This document shows, piece after piece, positions 12,801 through 23,780 of a DNA stretch of 64,000 nt. Source of the DNA: Cryptomeria japonica (Eukaryota; Streptophyta; Pinopsida; Cupressales; Cupressaceae); NCBI RefSeq assembly GCF_030272615.1, contig NC_081415.1:108954406-109018405 (forward strand), in the 5' to 3' direction. Position 1 is the first letter of the stretch; every line of letters starts with the position of its first letter. The notes below the pieces were generated by a model, which saw only the letters and a program-made list of their open reading frames with translations, had not been told where the DNA came from and did no database searches. Position numbers and translations under genes: made by a program.

Positions 12801-13850
12801 TATTCCCATTTCCTTATGTTGGGATAAAAAGTGCCTTCCCAAAGCGGGTTATTTTGCATGGGCAACTTTAAAAGGCAGAATTTTATAGTAGATTGGTTTA
12901 AGAAGATTAGTTTTTTGGGTTCTTCAAAGTGCATATTATGTGAAAATGAAGAAGAATCTTCAAATCATATTCTTCTAACATGTCACTTTGCCTTTAAATG
13001 TTGGCATTGGTTATGTGTAAAACTAGGTTGGATGATTGCTTTGTCAAATGACATATTGAGTTTATTAAAAAATTGGCCTAATCTCTACCAATCAAGTCTA
13101 TTTAATTTATTATGGGTTTCCTCTCCCTTAGTCTTAATCTATGAAATTTGGAAAGAAAGAAATAAGAGAATCTTTCAAGGAGAAAAATTGTCTTGGGAAA
13201 CTTTTTTGATTAAATTAGAAACGACAATTGTGGAATTAGTGAATAGTGGATTCTTAATTCATAAGTCAGTTAATTCTATTTTTTCCTACTGGGACAACAA
13301 AATGAAAAGAAATTGGTTTGGTTTAATAAACCTCTCTTTGCTGGGAAAGGAGGTGAGGGAGCCATTAAATAAAGAGGAATGTCATAATGGTCTCCTCAAA
13401 AGGAAGCTTGGTATAAATAGAATTTTGATGGAGCCTCTAGAGGTAATCTAGGTGCCTTAGGAGCAGGATGTAAAATTCACTCATTAGGAGGAGTGATAGA
13501 AGCAAAAATAGCTAGAGTTTAGTGGAAGACACAAACATTATAGCAAAAATGTAGGTAGCTATTGAAGTTCTCACATTATTTAGGGAGTTTGGTTTAAAAA
13601 AATGGATGTTGAAGGTGATTTAGCTATTATAATCAATGCTCTAAGGATCGGTAAAACTCCTAATTAGAGACTCAATTCCTTTTTAAATAGAGCTACTGAA
13701 TTACAAGTTTTTTACAAGTTTTTTGAAGCCTTTACAATCAACCACATTTTTAGAGAAGTAAATTGAAAGGTAGATCAGTTAGCAAATAGGGGAGTAGATA
13801 GATTGAATTAGAAATTTATCAGAGTTCCACATCCTTAAGAGATTGAAGCC
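9881..13850 (+). pseudogene. LINE-A ORF2: endonuclease, reverse transcriptase, zf-RVT, RNase H (broken)
   Basis: ORF2 proteins nick target DNA and reverse-transcribe the element RNA there. The ATG at 9881 opens MKIIL*NVRGLNALKRKL, and the endonuclease continues with LLQETKLN (near 9975), VVLGGDFNAIL (near 10,285) and SDHYPIQ (near 10,560). Reverse transcriptase shows NKSLGINGF (near 11,055), FRPISLCNTIYK (near 11,235), KLDISKAYDKVDW (near 11,440) and GDPISPFLFI (near 11,620). It also has QFANDIMLFG (near 11,750), where the usual first Asp of the FADD box is Asn. The zinc segment CILCENEEESSNHILLTC is near 12,930. RNase H starts FDGASRGNLG near 13,420. In-frame stops occur throughout. Confidence 0.85.
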
Positions 13851-14282
13851 TATGGAAGAGAGAATTCTATTCTTCAAATTTTAATCATTTTACAGGGAGA
13901 TTAGGTCGCATGGGTTGTTTCCATCTTGGTCTCACATTATGTAGGGAGCTTGGTTTAAACAAGTGGATGTTGAAGGTGATTTAGCTATTATAATCAATGC
14001 TATAAGGACTGGTAAAACTCATAATTAGAGACTCAATTCCTTTTTAAATAGAGCTACTGAATTACAAATTTTTTGAAGCCTTTACAATCAATCACATTTT
14101 TAGAGAAGCAAATGGAAAGGCAGATCAGTTAGCAAATAGGGAAGTAGATGGATTAAATGATAAATTTATCAGAGTTCCACATCCTTAAGAGATTTAAGCC
14201 AATGGAAGATAGAATTCTATTCTTTCAAATTTTAATCATTTTACAGGGAGATTAGGTCGCATGGGATGTGTCCATCTTCGGG
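13570..14282 (+). repeat. 361-bp tandem duplication of the LINE-A RNase H end
   Basis: The sequence beginning CTCACATTAT at 13,570 recurs at 13,931, a period of 361 bp. Both copies contain AAATGGATGTTGAAGGTGAT or a close variant, the GATCAGTTAGCAAATAGGG segment and a shared right end (GGGAGATTAGGTCGCATGGG). They differ by scattered substitutions and a 14-bp internal repeat (TTACAAGTTTTTT) present only in copy 1. The second copy therefore carries an extra C-terminal half of RNase H out of any normal protein context. It most likely arose by unequal exchange or replication slippage after insertion. Confidence 0.85.
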
Positions 14283-14557
14283 AATCTCAAGCATTTTTTG
14301 AAACTAAGTTCAGTGGAGTCCAACGACTAGATCTTGGTGGCAAGGTTAAAAATTTGAGTTTCAAAATATTAGACATTTTGAATAACTTCAACAGTCATAT
14401 TCAAAATTAGCAATTTTGTATTATTTAATATTGAAGAATTTGGCAGTGGGGAGAAAATTTCCTTGGATAAAACAACAAAAGTTAAATGTCTAGTCATCTT
14501 CAATGGTTAGGTTTTTAAGTTGAAAACATAATTATTTTTAATATTGTTGTTTGTCAC
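14283..14557. other. LINE-A 3' flank up to the Tat insertion
   Basis: AT-rich, without a recognised gene. It may be LINE-A 3' untranslated DNA or original flank. The last five bases (GTCAC, 14,553-14,557) are the left target duplication of the Tat element. Confidence 0.5.
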
Positions 14558-15752
14558 TGTGTCGACTTGAATTTCATCATTATAATACCACCTGCAATAT
14601 ATTAGTTTCACAAAATACAAAGGAAATGCTACAGGAAATCCAAACTCAACCAATGAAACTACATGAAATGAATATTAAAATAAAAACCATATTATTACCT
14701 TCATGATTTAAGTCTCATTGTGTCCTAACTCCATTGTTCCTGGTTGCAGATGATTTTCTCTTAGACAAGCATTGGTAGCTTCCAAGATGGCATATGAAGA
14801 ATGAATTGATAACTGATAGTTAACTGATACTATGATCTGTAATGTAAATGATTTAAAGCCAAATGATTATGATAAATGAGAAATGCTAAAATGCTAAATT
14901 GCTTGAAGATAAAAACTCATAGATGCATCAGTTTACTCAAATTGTTAACTTGAAGACTAACTCTTTCTCAACTCAAACTCCTACTTTTATAGACCTTTGA
15001 GAGGATAAGATGATGTGTCTAAGATCAACGATCATGATCAGATCTGCAAATTTGGATGGTTGTGAGGAAAGGTGAAGGTTGAGAGAAAGGGGGAAGGAGA
15101 AGACAAGTGTCACTCATCTCACCTTGATTGGGTTGCTAACTGAGGGAATCTAGGGATGGTTGGAGAAGATTTAGGCATGAGAGGACAAGTGGACTCAAGT
15201 CCTTCCTAAGATATAGGGATGTTAGAGAGAATATATAAGAAGGTTAAGAAATATGTGTACGTACACAATATTTCTTTTATTTTGGAAGTTGGAGATAAGT
15301 GGCTAATAAATTTTTTATTTATTTTAATTTTGTTGAATTAATTTAGCCACATGATGGATGAGTTGGCAAAGGAAAGATGAAGTGGAGATGGAAGGTGAGT
15401 TGGAAAAGGGATTAAATAATTAAGAAATTATTTAATATTTGAGACTATAGGATAGAAGAATAACCATTAAATCTTAGATATTTAATTGATTGATTAGAGA
15501 AATAATTAAATATTGGATATTTAATTAATTGATTAGAGGAACAATTAAATATTAGATATTTAATTAATTGATTAGAAGAAAAGGATAAATGAATTTAATT
15601 AATAAAATATTTCAATTAAATTAATTAATAGAAAGACATGAAATGAATTAAATAAATTAATCTTTTCAAATTAACTATTTAATAGAAGAATAATTATTAA
15701 ATAAATAAAAAATATTTATTTAATTGCTCATAGCCATTTTTATGTGTATACA
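14558..15752 (-). repeat. 3' LTR of the Tat element
   Basis: It runs from TGTGTCGACTTG at 14,558 to GTGTATACA at 15,752 on the plus strand; on the element strand it starts TGTATACACATAAAAATGG. It aligns along its length with 31,204-32,356, including the (TTAATTGATTGATTAGA)-rich AT segment near 15,480-15,570. It is about 40 bp longer than its partner. Flanked on the left by GTCAC. Confidence 0.93.
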
Positions 15753-15767
15753 TTTTGCCCCTCTTTG
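15753..15767 (-). other. Polypurine tract of the Tat element
   Basis: The minus strand immediately before the 3' LTR reads CAAAGAGGGGCAAAA. This is a near-perfect purine run abutting the LTR start, the expected plus-strand DNA primer. Confidence 0.8.
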
Positions 15768-16300
15768 AAATGATGTTGAGACAACATTATTTCAAAGATT
15801 AAATCAAGTCTTGATAATGCGCTCGATGAAGATAAAAATCCTGATTGTGTGCCCCCTCAGGAGATTGATCGTGAAATTATTAAAAAAATTGGATTGATTG
15901 ATCATGAAATTATTAAAAAAATTGGATTGAGCTATTGATCTCACAATAATTGAAAAGGTCCTTCAATTAAATTTATTTTTGAAAAATAAATAAAATTCCC
16001 CCACTTAAAAGAATTAATTACCCTTTCAAATGGTAATTATAAATTTAACCTAGGTTATTTTTATCCTCATTTGCATCCTTGTCAGCTTGTGGAGTGAAAA
16101 TAATTGTCTTGCTCAACTGGCAAAATGGTGATTCCATTCGAGAACCATCAATTTGAGTGTGTACGACGGTATCAGTGACCTCCTGAGTATGGTTGTCTAG
16201 TATGTACCTTATCCCAAGCTTGTTTACAACTTGTCATACCAATTTCCTTTCTTTTCGACATGTTTTATGTTTTGTTTTTAATTTTTCGATTTCTGATTTT
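15768..16300. other. Tat element 3' region, non-coding
   Basis: No coding potential recognised. A near-duplicate phrase (TTGATCGTGAAATTATTAAAAAAATTGG and its copy, about 35 bp apart) lies at 15,865-15,930. Confidence 0.5.
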
Positions 16301-16645
16301 GCGTGTTAGTGCTTTTGCTCCATTGTTTTTTTCTTTTTCTTTGTAGGTTCTCGATTTTGTTAATTTAGCACAAATGAATGTTTGGTTACCTCTTTTACTT
16401 TCAATGTTAGTGCTTTTATAGATTTATTGCTTTTGATCCATGTGTTCGTGCATATATTAAAAATGGTAGCGCTTTTGACTTGTCGGTTAGTGCATATGTT
16501 GATAAGGGTAGCCCTTTTGAAAGATTTAACATCTTTGACTTGACAGTTAGCACATATGTTGAAAAGGTTATCACTTTTGAATGATTTAGCACCTGTGGTT
16601 AATAGAATAGTGCTTTTGTCTTGAAGAATATTGATTTTGCTTTAG
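16300..16645 (+). repeat. 21-bp tandem array 3 of the Tat element (upstream of the PMD frame)
   Basis: The core GCGCTTTT or GTGCATAT recurs with its G at about 16,429, 16,450, 16,471 and 16,492, and the register continues with related cores near 16,513, 16,533, 16,553, 16,573, 16,593, 16,612 and 16,633, mostly 20-21 bp apart. Between 16,450 and 16,600 TTTT-type and ATAT-type units alternate, giving a 42-bp dimer. Less regular units extend left to 16,311. It is the inverted counterpart of the arrays at 29.5 and 30.8 kb. It lies about 450 bp upstream of the PMD reading frame. Confidence 0.8.
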
Positions 16646-16659
16646 ATGAATTTGTTTGA

Positions 16660-17000
16660 TTTTGTCCATGTTAAAAATCATTGAGATAATTTGATTTAGG
16701 CATTTTGATTCACAAATGCGATTGATAGGTATTCAATTAATGTCTTGATTGATAGAAATTTTGATAATGTTGATTGATAGGATAAATGACTGATTGATTT
16801 GATTGGTAGATTGATAGATTAGGTCTAAGAGACTGATTATGTTTCTGATTAAGAGCATAGTAGATTTTGATTGATAGAAAACCATGATTGATAGTTTTAG
16901 GTTGATTTGATAGCCTGATTTGCTTGGTTGAAAAGATTTATCAATTTTTTATGTGATGGATAGATTGACAGATAGATGATTGATAGAGATCAAATTATCT
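16660..17000 (+). repeat. Degenerate GATTGATAG-rich stretch
   Basis: GATTGATAG and close variants recur many times between 16,710 and 16,990 without a strict period. It separates array 3 from the PMD frame. Confidence 0.6.
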
Positions 17001-17079
17001 TGCTAAATAGGAGAAAATCTATGTTCTCCAATGTCGGGAGAAATTCCCGGTCATGCACCATTTAATGCCAAAGTTTACA

Positions 17080-18900
17080 CAGGCTTAGATTAGACATATA
17101 GATGCCTGCAGATTATGTCATTTGTTATACATGCCTGATATTACCTGTAATAGGGGTTTGTTGACTACCTTAGCAAAGAGATGGCATAGTGAGAATAACA
17201 GTTTCCACCTACCCACTAGTGAGATTAGTGTGACACTCGAGGATGTTTACAAGATTCTTCACATCCCTGTGACTGGTGAGTTAGTCCAGTATGATTTTTG
17301 GGATCTTGGAGGGACAGAGGCTTGCAAAGCCATATTTGGTGATGAGAGAATTTCCAAAGGAGAGATCCAATGGGAGGATATGATCATGTACTACAAGACT
17401 CTTCCAGTGATTCTTGCATGTTTGATTGGCGGATTCATTTGTCCAGAGAGGATATCTTGAGGTTTCGCTATTGGTTGGGGTGATATTCTATAGAGCATGA
17501 TGCAACATCGAACTCAATATGCATGGGGTGTTTTTATGCTTGCTCATTTGTATCATGATCTTTGTTAGGTTGGTTTTTATGACAGTGCTAGTCTGTCCAT
17601 AGGATGCACACTTGTACAGATCTAGTGTTGGGAGCACATTGCTATTACTCGACCTATCCATCGTAGAGTTCATGGTGAGAGGTAGCAATATGTCTATTTA
17701 TATGCAGGTATCCTTACTCAACATTAGCTAGGTAAGATGGAGTATTGGTGTTGGGTTCTGGATTCATTGGATAGTGTCATTTGGAGACCTTATATAGATT
17801 GTGAGCCATGGATGGATGATTCATAGACATTACCATATATTCTATAGAGTAGATATCTAATTGGTGGTACTCTATACATTATTGAGCAACAATTGATGAG
17901 TCATATTTTGAGACAGTTTGTATTATTCAGCACATGCCTACTGGTGTCACTATATATGCACGATGGTACAATCATAGGCGAGATTGGGGAACTTCTTTGT
18001 CTTTTGAGATATCATGCGCAAAGTTTCTAGCTATTCCTAGGGTGGATTATGATTTGAGATTACACATTCTAGATCCTGGGGTGACTGTAGATTATGGTCA
18101 ATACATGCTTCCACACCCTTTTGCTCGGATTACTGATCTAGCAAACCCTCCTCCCAACTCAGGAGATTAGGAGGATGATTCATATGATCTCGTTATTAGG
18201 AGACGGAGATGGAGACGAGAGATTAGAGCTGCTTAAGAGGCCAAAGGTGAGGGAGATGAGGGAGGAGATAGAGACGAAGGTGGTAGGAGACCTGGACGGA
18301 GAGGAGGTCGATTGAGAGTCTATGGAGGACCTTTTGGATGAGTTGGCAAGGTTGGGAGACCACTTCCCATGGGTGGGAGAGATGCATGACGGATTGGGAG
18401 GGATACATGCAGGGTAGGTATGAAACTAGTGAGAGGATTACCCTCTATAAGAGGAGGCAAGAGCATTGGACTAGATGGGGGTTGTGGGAGAGGCATTGAT
18501 TTTGGTCAGATTCAGCCAAACCCTAGGGTTATCGTAGATCATGGTGGAGAGGAGGAGGATTCAGAGGATCATGTTCCTCTCATTAGATGACGAGTTTTGA
18601 GGGTTACTCGGGTTGAGATTCCAGCAAGTGGAGAGGGATATGGAGATGGGGGGATTCAAGATCATGTTCCTCAACAGGATGTGCCAGAGCAGGAGACCTT
18701 GGATAGTCTTAGAGAACAAATAGATCAGATTAGAGCATAGGTGTAGATACTCATGACAGAGAGAGATAGGGTTGTTAGGAGAAAATGGGATACTCAGGGT
18801 CTTCTTGATCACAATCAACAAGTTGGATCTGGCACTCTCTCAACTGATACCGTCAAAGCATTATTTCAGGTTGGGAAGGAGACAACACACTGGCGAGGAT
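17080..18900 (+). pseudogene. Plant mobile domain (PMD, MAIN-like) protein, antisense within the Tat element
   Basis: The plus strand, opposite to gag-pol, encodes the PMD core. It reads RWHSENNSFHLPTSEIS directly followed by VTLEDVYKILHIPVTGELV (17,180-17,290), then YAWGVFMLAHLYHDLC (near 17,520), GFYDSASLSIGCTLVQI and CWEHIAITRPIHRR (17,570-17,665). After a stop and a frame change come YWCWVLDSLDSVIWRPYIDC (near 17,745) and PWMDD. This order matches the PMD domain of plant MAIN/MAIL1 proteins and of PMD frames carried by transposons. Their molecular activity is unknown; host MAIN is nuclear and affects silencing. The longest open run is 17,122-17,460; stops follow. A Gly/Arg/Glu-rich tail with coiled-coil character (18,180-18,900) follows. 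It lies between the integrase end and the 3' LTR, so it belongs to the element as an extra reading frame. Confidence 0.8.
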
Positions 18901-19139
18901 TATATGAGGTTTAGTCGCAGAGAGCTAGAGGGCAGGTAGCTATCATACTACTGTGAGGATGGATACTAGCAGTGGTGGAGTCATGGGACTTCCTCAAAGG
19001 AGTGATGATGGGGGGGACAACCATTTGGAGGATCTTCTTGCCCATAGCCACAGATATAGCCAGAGTTAGGTGGTAGTGGCACATGACAGCCTTAACTTGA
19101 TTTATATTGATGAGGCACTTGCATTTTTTATTTGATATC

Positions 19140-19780
19140 ATTGTATACTTGAATTTTTATTATTTTATGATGATCTATATGTAGACATGGACTCTATATG
19201 ATGATATTTGGTTTATGCATGTTACTCTATATGATGATGATCTATATGCATTGATTACATGGATGATGTTATGATGATCTTTTTTCCTTTATTTTCATGA
19301 TGATGCCCTATACGATGCAATAATGATACTGATCTATATGATGCGATGATTATGAAATGAAAATGCATTTAATTTTTGATTTTGATGATCATGGGTTATA
19401 ATGAAAATAATTACTAACTTAAATGATATGTTTTACTTAAATGATGCAAATGCAATGATCTATGTGAGATTAGAAATGAATGTTGATTTTTTTTTTAATG
19501 TGTATGCATATAATGATTTGAAAATGCAAATGATCTATATGAAATGTTTTTTATTCTTATATGTAATGCTTATAATAATAAATGAATCCAAGTGCAAAGA
19601 TGCAACTAAATGACCTTAAGAATTACAATGATAATGATCATAATGTAAATAATAATGATGATATACTACATGATTATGAAATGCACTTAATGGAATGCAA
19701 ACTAATGCAATGATTGAAATGCAACTAAATGAAATGAATGATGATTGAAATGATTCTAAAGATGAATGAACCTACAATGA
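19140..19780 (+). repeat. Degenerate GATGATCTATATG repeats
   Basis: ATGATGATCTATATG and shorter relatives (GATGATCT, AATGATCTAT, AAATGCAAT) recur from 19,160 to 19,760. The stretch is highly AT-rich and holds no gene. Confidence 0.6.
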
Positions 19781-20010
19781 TCAATTTTTTTTTGTTTGTT
19801 TGTCCAAGTATACTCAATCTTTATTTATGACAGTTGATCTCTAAATGAAATGAAATTCTTATAACGCAACTAACAATGCATGCTTATAATGTAGATGAAT
19901 TAATGAGCTAATCTAAAATGATCTAACTAAAATGATACTTCCATTCTTCATATGTTGTCTTATAACAGTGCTTGATTTCATCATTGAGCTTTAAAATGTT
20001 GTAATAAAAT

Positions 20011-20150
20011 ACAAGCAACTTGACATAATGATTCAAGCTGACCTGAGTATTTCTTACATGGATTTTGATATAGCAAGTTTATACAAGCAACTTGATATAA
20101 TGAATCAAGTTGACCTCAATATTTCTTGCAGAACAGACAAGGATTATCTC
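20011..20150 (+). repeat. 72-bp direct duplication
   Basis: ACAAGCAACTTGACATAATG at 20,011 recurs as a near copy at 20,083, each followed by a related AAGTTGACCT...ATTTCTT segment. Non-coding. Confidence 0.7.
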
Positions 20151-20232
20151 CTTTCATGCACGACTCAGAATGTCCTTGATCTTTTGCCGATCGTATCCTT
20201 AGACAAGTACATACCTTAATAAGAAATAAACC

Positions 20233-20325
20233 ACAAACAACAAACAACAAAAAACAAACAACAAACAACAAACAACAAACAACAAACAACAAACAACAAA
20301 CAACAAACAAAAAACAAAGAAAATA
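20233..20325 (+). repeat. (AACAAAC)n heptanucleotide array
   Basis: About a dozen units of CAACAAA, nearly perfect. It creates the spurious minus-strand open frame 20,116-20,361 with a repeated LLFVVC peptide. Confidence 0.9.
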
Positions 20326-20329
20326 ATCA

Positions 20330-21060
20330 TGCCCCATCATAGCTTCTCTAGTCATGGACATCCTTGAGTCACATAGAGTACATGATTAGCAATAAAATCA
20401 AGATATAAACACTGAATCTTGTATGTCATTCACATGTTCTCATTGTTATTTAACTGATATAATCATCTTGATGAATGATCGTTGATAATCCTTCATTTCT
20501 TGCTGGTTAAATATTTGCATGCTTAGTTTCATTATTCAGTTGTTACAAAATGCCTTGATCTTCTTTGCTTTGTTGCTCGTTATTCGTTTCAAAACCCTAG
20601 GTGTTTCGTTTTTCTAAGTTTTGTGAATGTTTTGGATTTTCAAAGATTTAAAAGATAACCTTAGCAAAAGGAATTAGGATTTTTCCCCCAGTGGAAACAA
20701 AATTTATTTTGGATGTATTAATTGATCAAAATCCAAACCATGGTGGGATAGAATGCAAATTGATTGACTCTAATAAAATCCAAGATAGTGACTACGATAA
20801 GTATGTCAAAGATTGATAATTGTTGGTAAGCTGCATATTTCCTACTAATGGTTCAACGCAATGGATGCGAAAGATGAAATAGATAGGCTAAGATAGATGG
20901 AAGTGATAGATGTGATAGGATGGAGTGGATAGGTGTGCAAAGTGTTCTCATAGATGGAAGAACTCACTTTTTTTAGATAGCGCCTGTTTACCAGGTTTTC
21001 ACTATCTAAATTTATTGCATTTTTTCCATATTTTGATTTTTTTTCTTCTTCTGTTTTCAC
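20330..21060. other. Tat element spacer between the heptamer array and integrase
   Basis: No gene recognised. The short minus-strand open frame at 20,845-21,060 has no recognisable family. Confidence 0.5.
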
Positions 21061-21066
21061 TATTTT

Positions 21067-21215
21067 ATGCTTTTTAGGGATTTTCTTCTTTTCTTATTTT
21101 TACTGATTTCTTCAGGACTTTATATGCTTTTTAGGGATTTTCTACTTTTCTTATTTTTACTGATTTCTTCAGGACTTTATATGCTTTTTACTGATTTTTT
21201 CAAGACTTTATATCT
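21067..21215 (+). repeat. 57-bp tandem repeat
   Basis: ATGCTTTTTAGGGATTTTCT begins at 21,067 and 21,124 and a truncated third unit at 21,181, a period of 57 bp. It lies just beyond the end of integrase. Confidence 0.85.
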
Positions 21216-21219
21216 CAAG

Positions 21220-22325
21220 CATAGAATTTCTTGAGAGGGATGGAATTGATAGGTTCATCAAACCAATCACCTTCAGGGGTAGATAACTTGTATGCTCTTG
21301 AGCCATATGCTTCTACTATGACAAAATAACCTAACCAATTTGGTTCAAATTTACCCTTCTTTTCTCAGTCTTGTTGATTTCTCGGATTCTCCCTTATAAC
21401 TATATCTCCAATCTAAAAAATGTGTGGCTTGACTCTATGATTATAACTTGTCACCATTCTCTGTTGATATGCCTTCAAATGATCTATTGCATTTTGGCGA
21501 CGTTCCTGAATCAGCTCAAGTTCTTGAAGTCTAGAGACTCATTGTTCTTCTTCTGGTATAAGACCTTTCAAGGAAACTTGTAGAGAAGGTATGTCTACTT
21601 CTACTGGTAATATGGCTTTTGATCCATAGACTAAGCAAAATGGAGTTGCCCCCATTGGTGTGCGAATGCTAGTTTGGTATGCCCAAAGAGCAGGATTTAA
21701 CTGAATGTCCTAGTCTTTACCAGCTTCATTGATTGTTTTCTTCAGGATTTTCAAGATAGTCTTGTTTGATGCCTCAACTTGAGCATTTCACTGTGGATAA
21801 TATGGTGTAGAAAACCTATGTTGGATATGGAATTGTTGACATAGTTCCTTCACATCTTGATTCTTAAATGGTCGTCCCTTATCAGTGATAATGGTCATAG
21901 GGACTCCATAGAGATAGATTATATAATTCAAGATGAATTATGATATTTGTTTTCCTTTCACTTTCGTCAAATGTATTGCTTCAATCCATTTAGTGAAATA
22001 CTCAGTAGCAGTCAAAATGAACTTATTTTCCATTAGAGGATGAAGGATTTATCTTACCTACCAAATCAAGGCCCCATTGGGAAAATGGCCATGATCCTTC
22101 CATAGGATGAAATTCTTGTGCTGGTGCGTGGATGAGATTCCCATGGATTTGGCATTGTTTGCATTTCTTGGCATATTTGAATGAATATCTCTCCATAGTA
22201 GGCCAATAGTAACCCATACAAAGAAGTTTCTTAGCCAATGCTAATCCACTTGAGAGTGGGCCACAAATACTTGCGTGAACTTCATTAAGAACTTTCTCAG
22301 ATTCTTCTTGTTCTAGACATCTCAA
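21220..22325 (-). pseudogene. Tat element integrase (broken)
   Basis: Integrase joins the cDNA ends to chromosomal DNA. The minus strand shows the N-terminal HHCC region (EVHASICGPLSSG...GYYWPTMERY...CKQCQIHG, 22,290-22,145). The core opens with WGLDLVGKI (near 22,060) and continues beyond a stop with YGVPMTIITDKGRPFKNQ (near 21,880), PYYPQ (near 21,805) and RTPMGATPFCLVYGS (near 21,645). The C-terminal module includes GRYFV-like and AYGSRAYKLSTPEGDWFDEP sequence (21,310-21,245). The catalytic Asp pair appears in GLDLV and ITDKG. At least four in-frame stops break it. Confidence 0.88.
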
Positions 22326-22343
22326 TAAAGTACTATCTAGACC

Positions 22344-23021
22344 TCACCTATATAAGGTACCATCAATAATAGTATAGCGGGATGACTGACAGATAAAATT
22401 TCTTCTTTGATTGCGGGATAGGTTAGGAGGAAGGATATTCTCTTTTAAGTATTGATAAGTTTGGCTGTATAAGGATTTATCGGTTCTAGATATATGGAAA
22501 ATCATGTGGGTATGCTGAGATTCAATGTTAGGTTTCAAGATATCTTCCACTGGGAATTTGTAACATTGTTGATTCTCTTGATTCTGCAAGAGAGATGCTA
22601 TTGTAGCCATTGCATTTGTTTCTTTATTCTCATTTCTTGGGATCTGAGTGAATGCTACTTCAAAGTGTTCTTTAAACTCTTCTACCAACTATTTGTAGGG
22701 CATGAGATTGTCATCCTTAGTTTGATAATCATCATTTATTTGGTTGAATATAAGCTATGAATCACCATAAACATGTAATTCCTTAATGTTCCACTCAATA
22801 GCCATTTTGGGCCCAATAGTCAATGCTTCATATTCTACAATATTGTTTGTGCTTGGAAACCACAGTCTATATGATTTTGGAATTGTGTGTCCCTGAGGTG
22901 TGATGAACAAAATTCTAGCGCCTGATCCATATTGTGTATAGGAACCATCAAAGTACAACTCCCAAAATTTTGTACTTATTGTCAGAATGTCCACATTAGG
23001 AAATTCAATGTGAAATGGCAT
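22344..23021 (-). pseudogene. Second (archaeal-type) RNase H of the Tat element
   Basis: The minus strand reads WELYFDGSYTQYGSGARIL (near 22,955-22,900), NNIVEYEALTIGPKMAIEW (near 22,835-22,785) and LHVYGDS (near 22,770). After a stop come VEEFKEHFEVAFTQIPRNEN (near 22,685-22,630) and ATIASLLQ. The D...E...D...(N)xxxD order and YFDGS opening are those of the additional RNase H that Tat-clade elements acquired beside the ordinary one. Here the final box reads NENKETNAMA, with Thr/Asn where Asp is usual. It lies between the classical RNase H and integrase. Confidence 0.85.
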
Positions 23022-23081
23022 GTCATCTTGTAAGGGTGCTTCAACTAATTAATCAACAATGACCTTTCCTTTGATAGATTT

Positions 23082-23777
23082 TCAATCAAGATATTCTATA
23101 TCAAACTCACTTAGTACCATAACCCATTTTGCCAGTCTTTTTGTCAAAGTTGACTTGTTCAACAAATACTTTAGTGGACCTATTTTTGCTATCAGTTTCA
23201 TAGAATGAGTTAGCATATAATGTCGCAGTTTTTGAGTTGCAAATACAACTGCTAGGCATGTCTTCTCTACTGATGTACAGTTCAATTCATAGCCTACAAG
23301 TGTTCTACTGATGTAATACACTGCTCTTTCTTTACCTTCTTCATCATGTTGTGCTAAAAGAGCTCCTAGTGATACATTTGTCACTGAAATGTAAAGCAAC
23401 AATGGTTTCCATTTGATTGGTGATACAAGTATTGGAGATTCTTTGATTTTCATAAAATCTTCTTCGCACTTATGATCCCATTTGAATAGGATATTCTTAT
23501 GTAAAAGATGAGTGAATGGATGAAATCTATGTGCTAATTGAGAGACAAATCTTCTGATTGATTGCAATCTTCCTTGTAAATAACACAATTAACTTATGTT
23601 CCTAGGTGACTCCATTTCTATGATGGCTTTGACCTTTTCTAGATCTACTTCAATTCCATGAGATAATATAATGTACCCAAGAATTTTTCTAGAGGTTACT
23701 CCAAATGCACATTTCTTTGGATTCAATCTTAACTGATATTGTTCAAGTCTATCAAAGATCTTGCCCAAGATGTTCAA
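23082..23777 (-). pseudogene. Tat element RT connection and classical RNase H
   Basis: From 23,777 the minus strand gives the thumb segment (NPKKCAFGVTSRKILGYI, HGIEVDLEKVKAI). After a stop it continues through FKWDHKCEEDFMKIKE to LLLYISVTNVSLGALLAQ, GKERAVYYISRTLVGYE, EKTCLAVVFATQKLRHYM and LTKRLAKWVMVLSEFDIEYL. This is the standard Ty3/Gypsy RNase H that follows RT. The first catalytic Asp (usually YxDAS) appears as Ser-Val-Thr in YISVTNVS, so catalysis is probably lost even apart from the breaks. Confidence 0.9.
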
Positions 23778-23780
23778 ATG

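Larger units (their letters stand above)
7080..14520 (+). mobile_element. LINE-A: full-length but decayed plant L1-type retrotransposon
   Basis: On the plus strand the order is ORF1 (about 7115-9800), APE-type endonuclease (from 9881), reverse transcriptase (about 10,950-11,880), zinc-binding zf-RVT segment (about 12,920-13,010) and RNase H (13,419 onward). That is the plant L1 layout. The left edge is not defined; the first ORF1-like residues are near 7115. The 3' end is blurred by a 361-bp tandem duplication and lies somewhere between 14,290 and 14,550. No poly(A) run or target duplication was found. Dozens of stops and frameshifts make it a fossil. Confidence 0.8.

Noticed and set aside
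20116-20361. Membrane-like minus-strand peptide with repeated LLFVVC
   Set aside because: It is a translation of the AACAAAC array.
22494-22760. Plus-strand hydrophobic frame as an envelope-like extra protein
   Set aside because: It is the antisense of the second RNase H region; hydrophobic residues arise from the opposite-strand codons.
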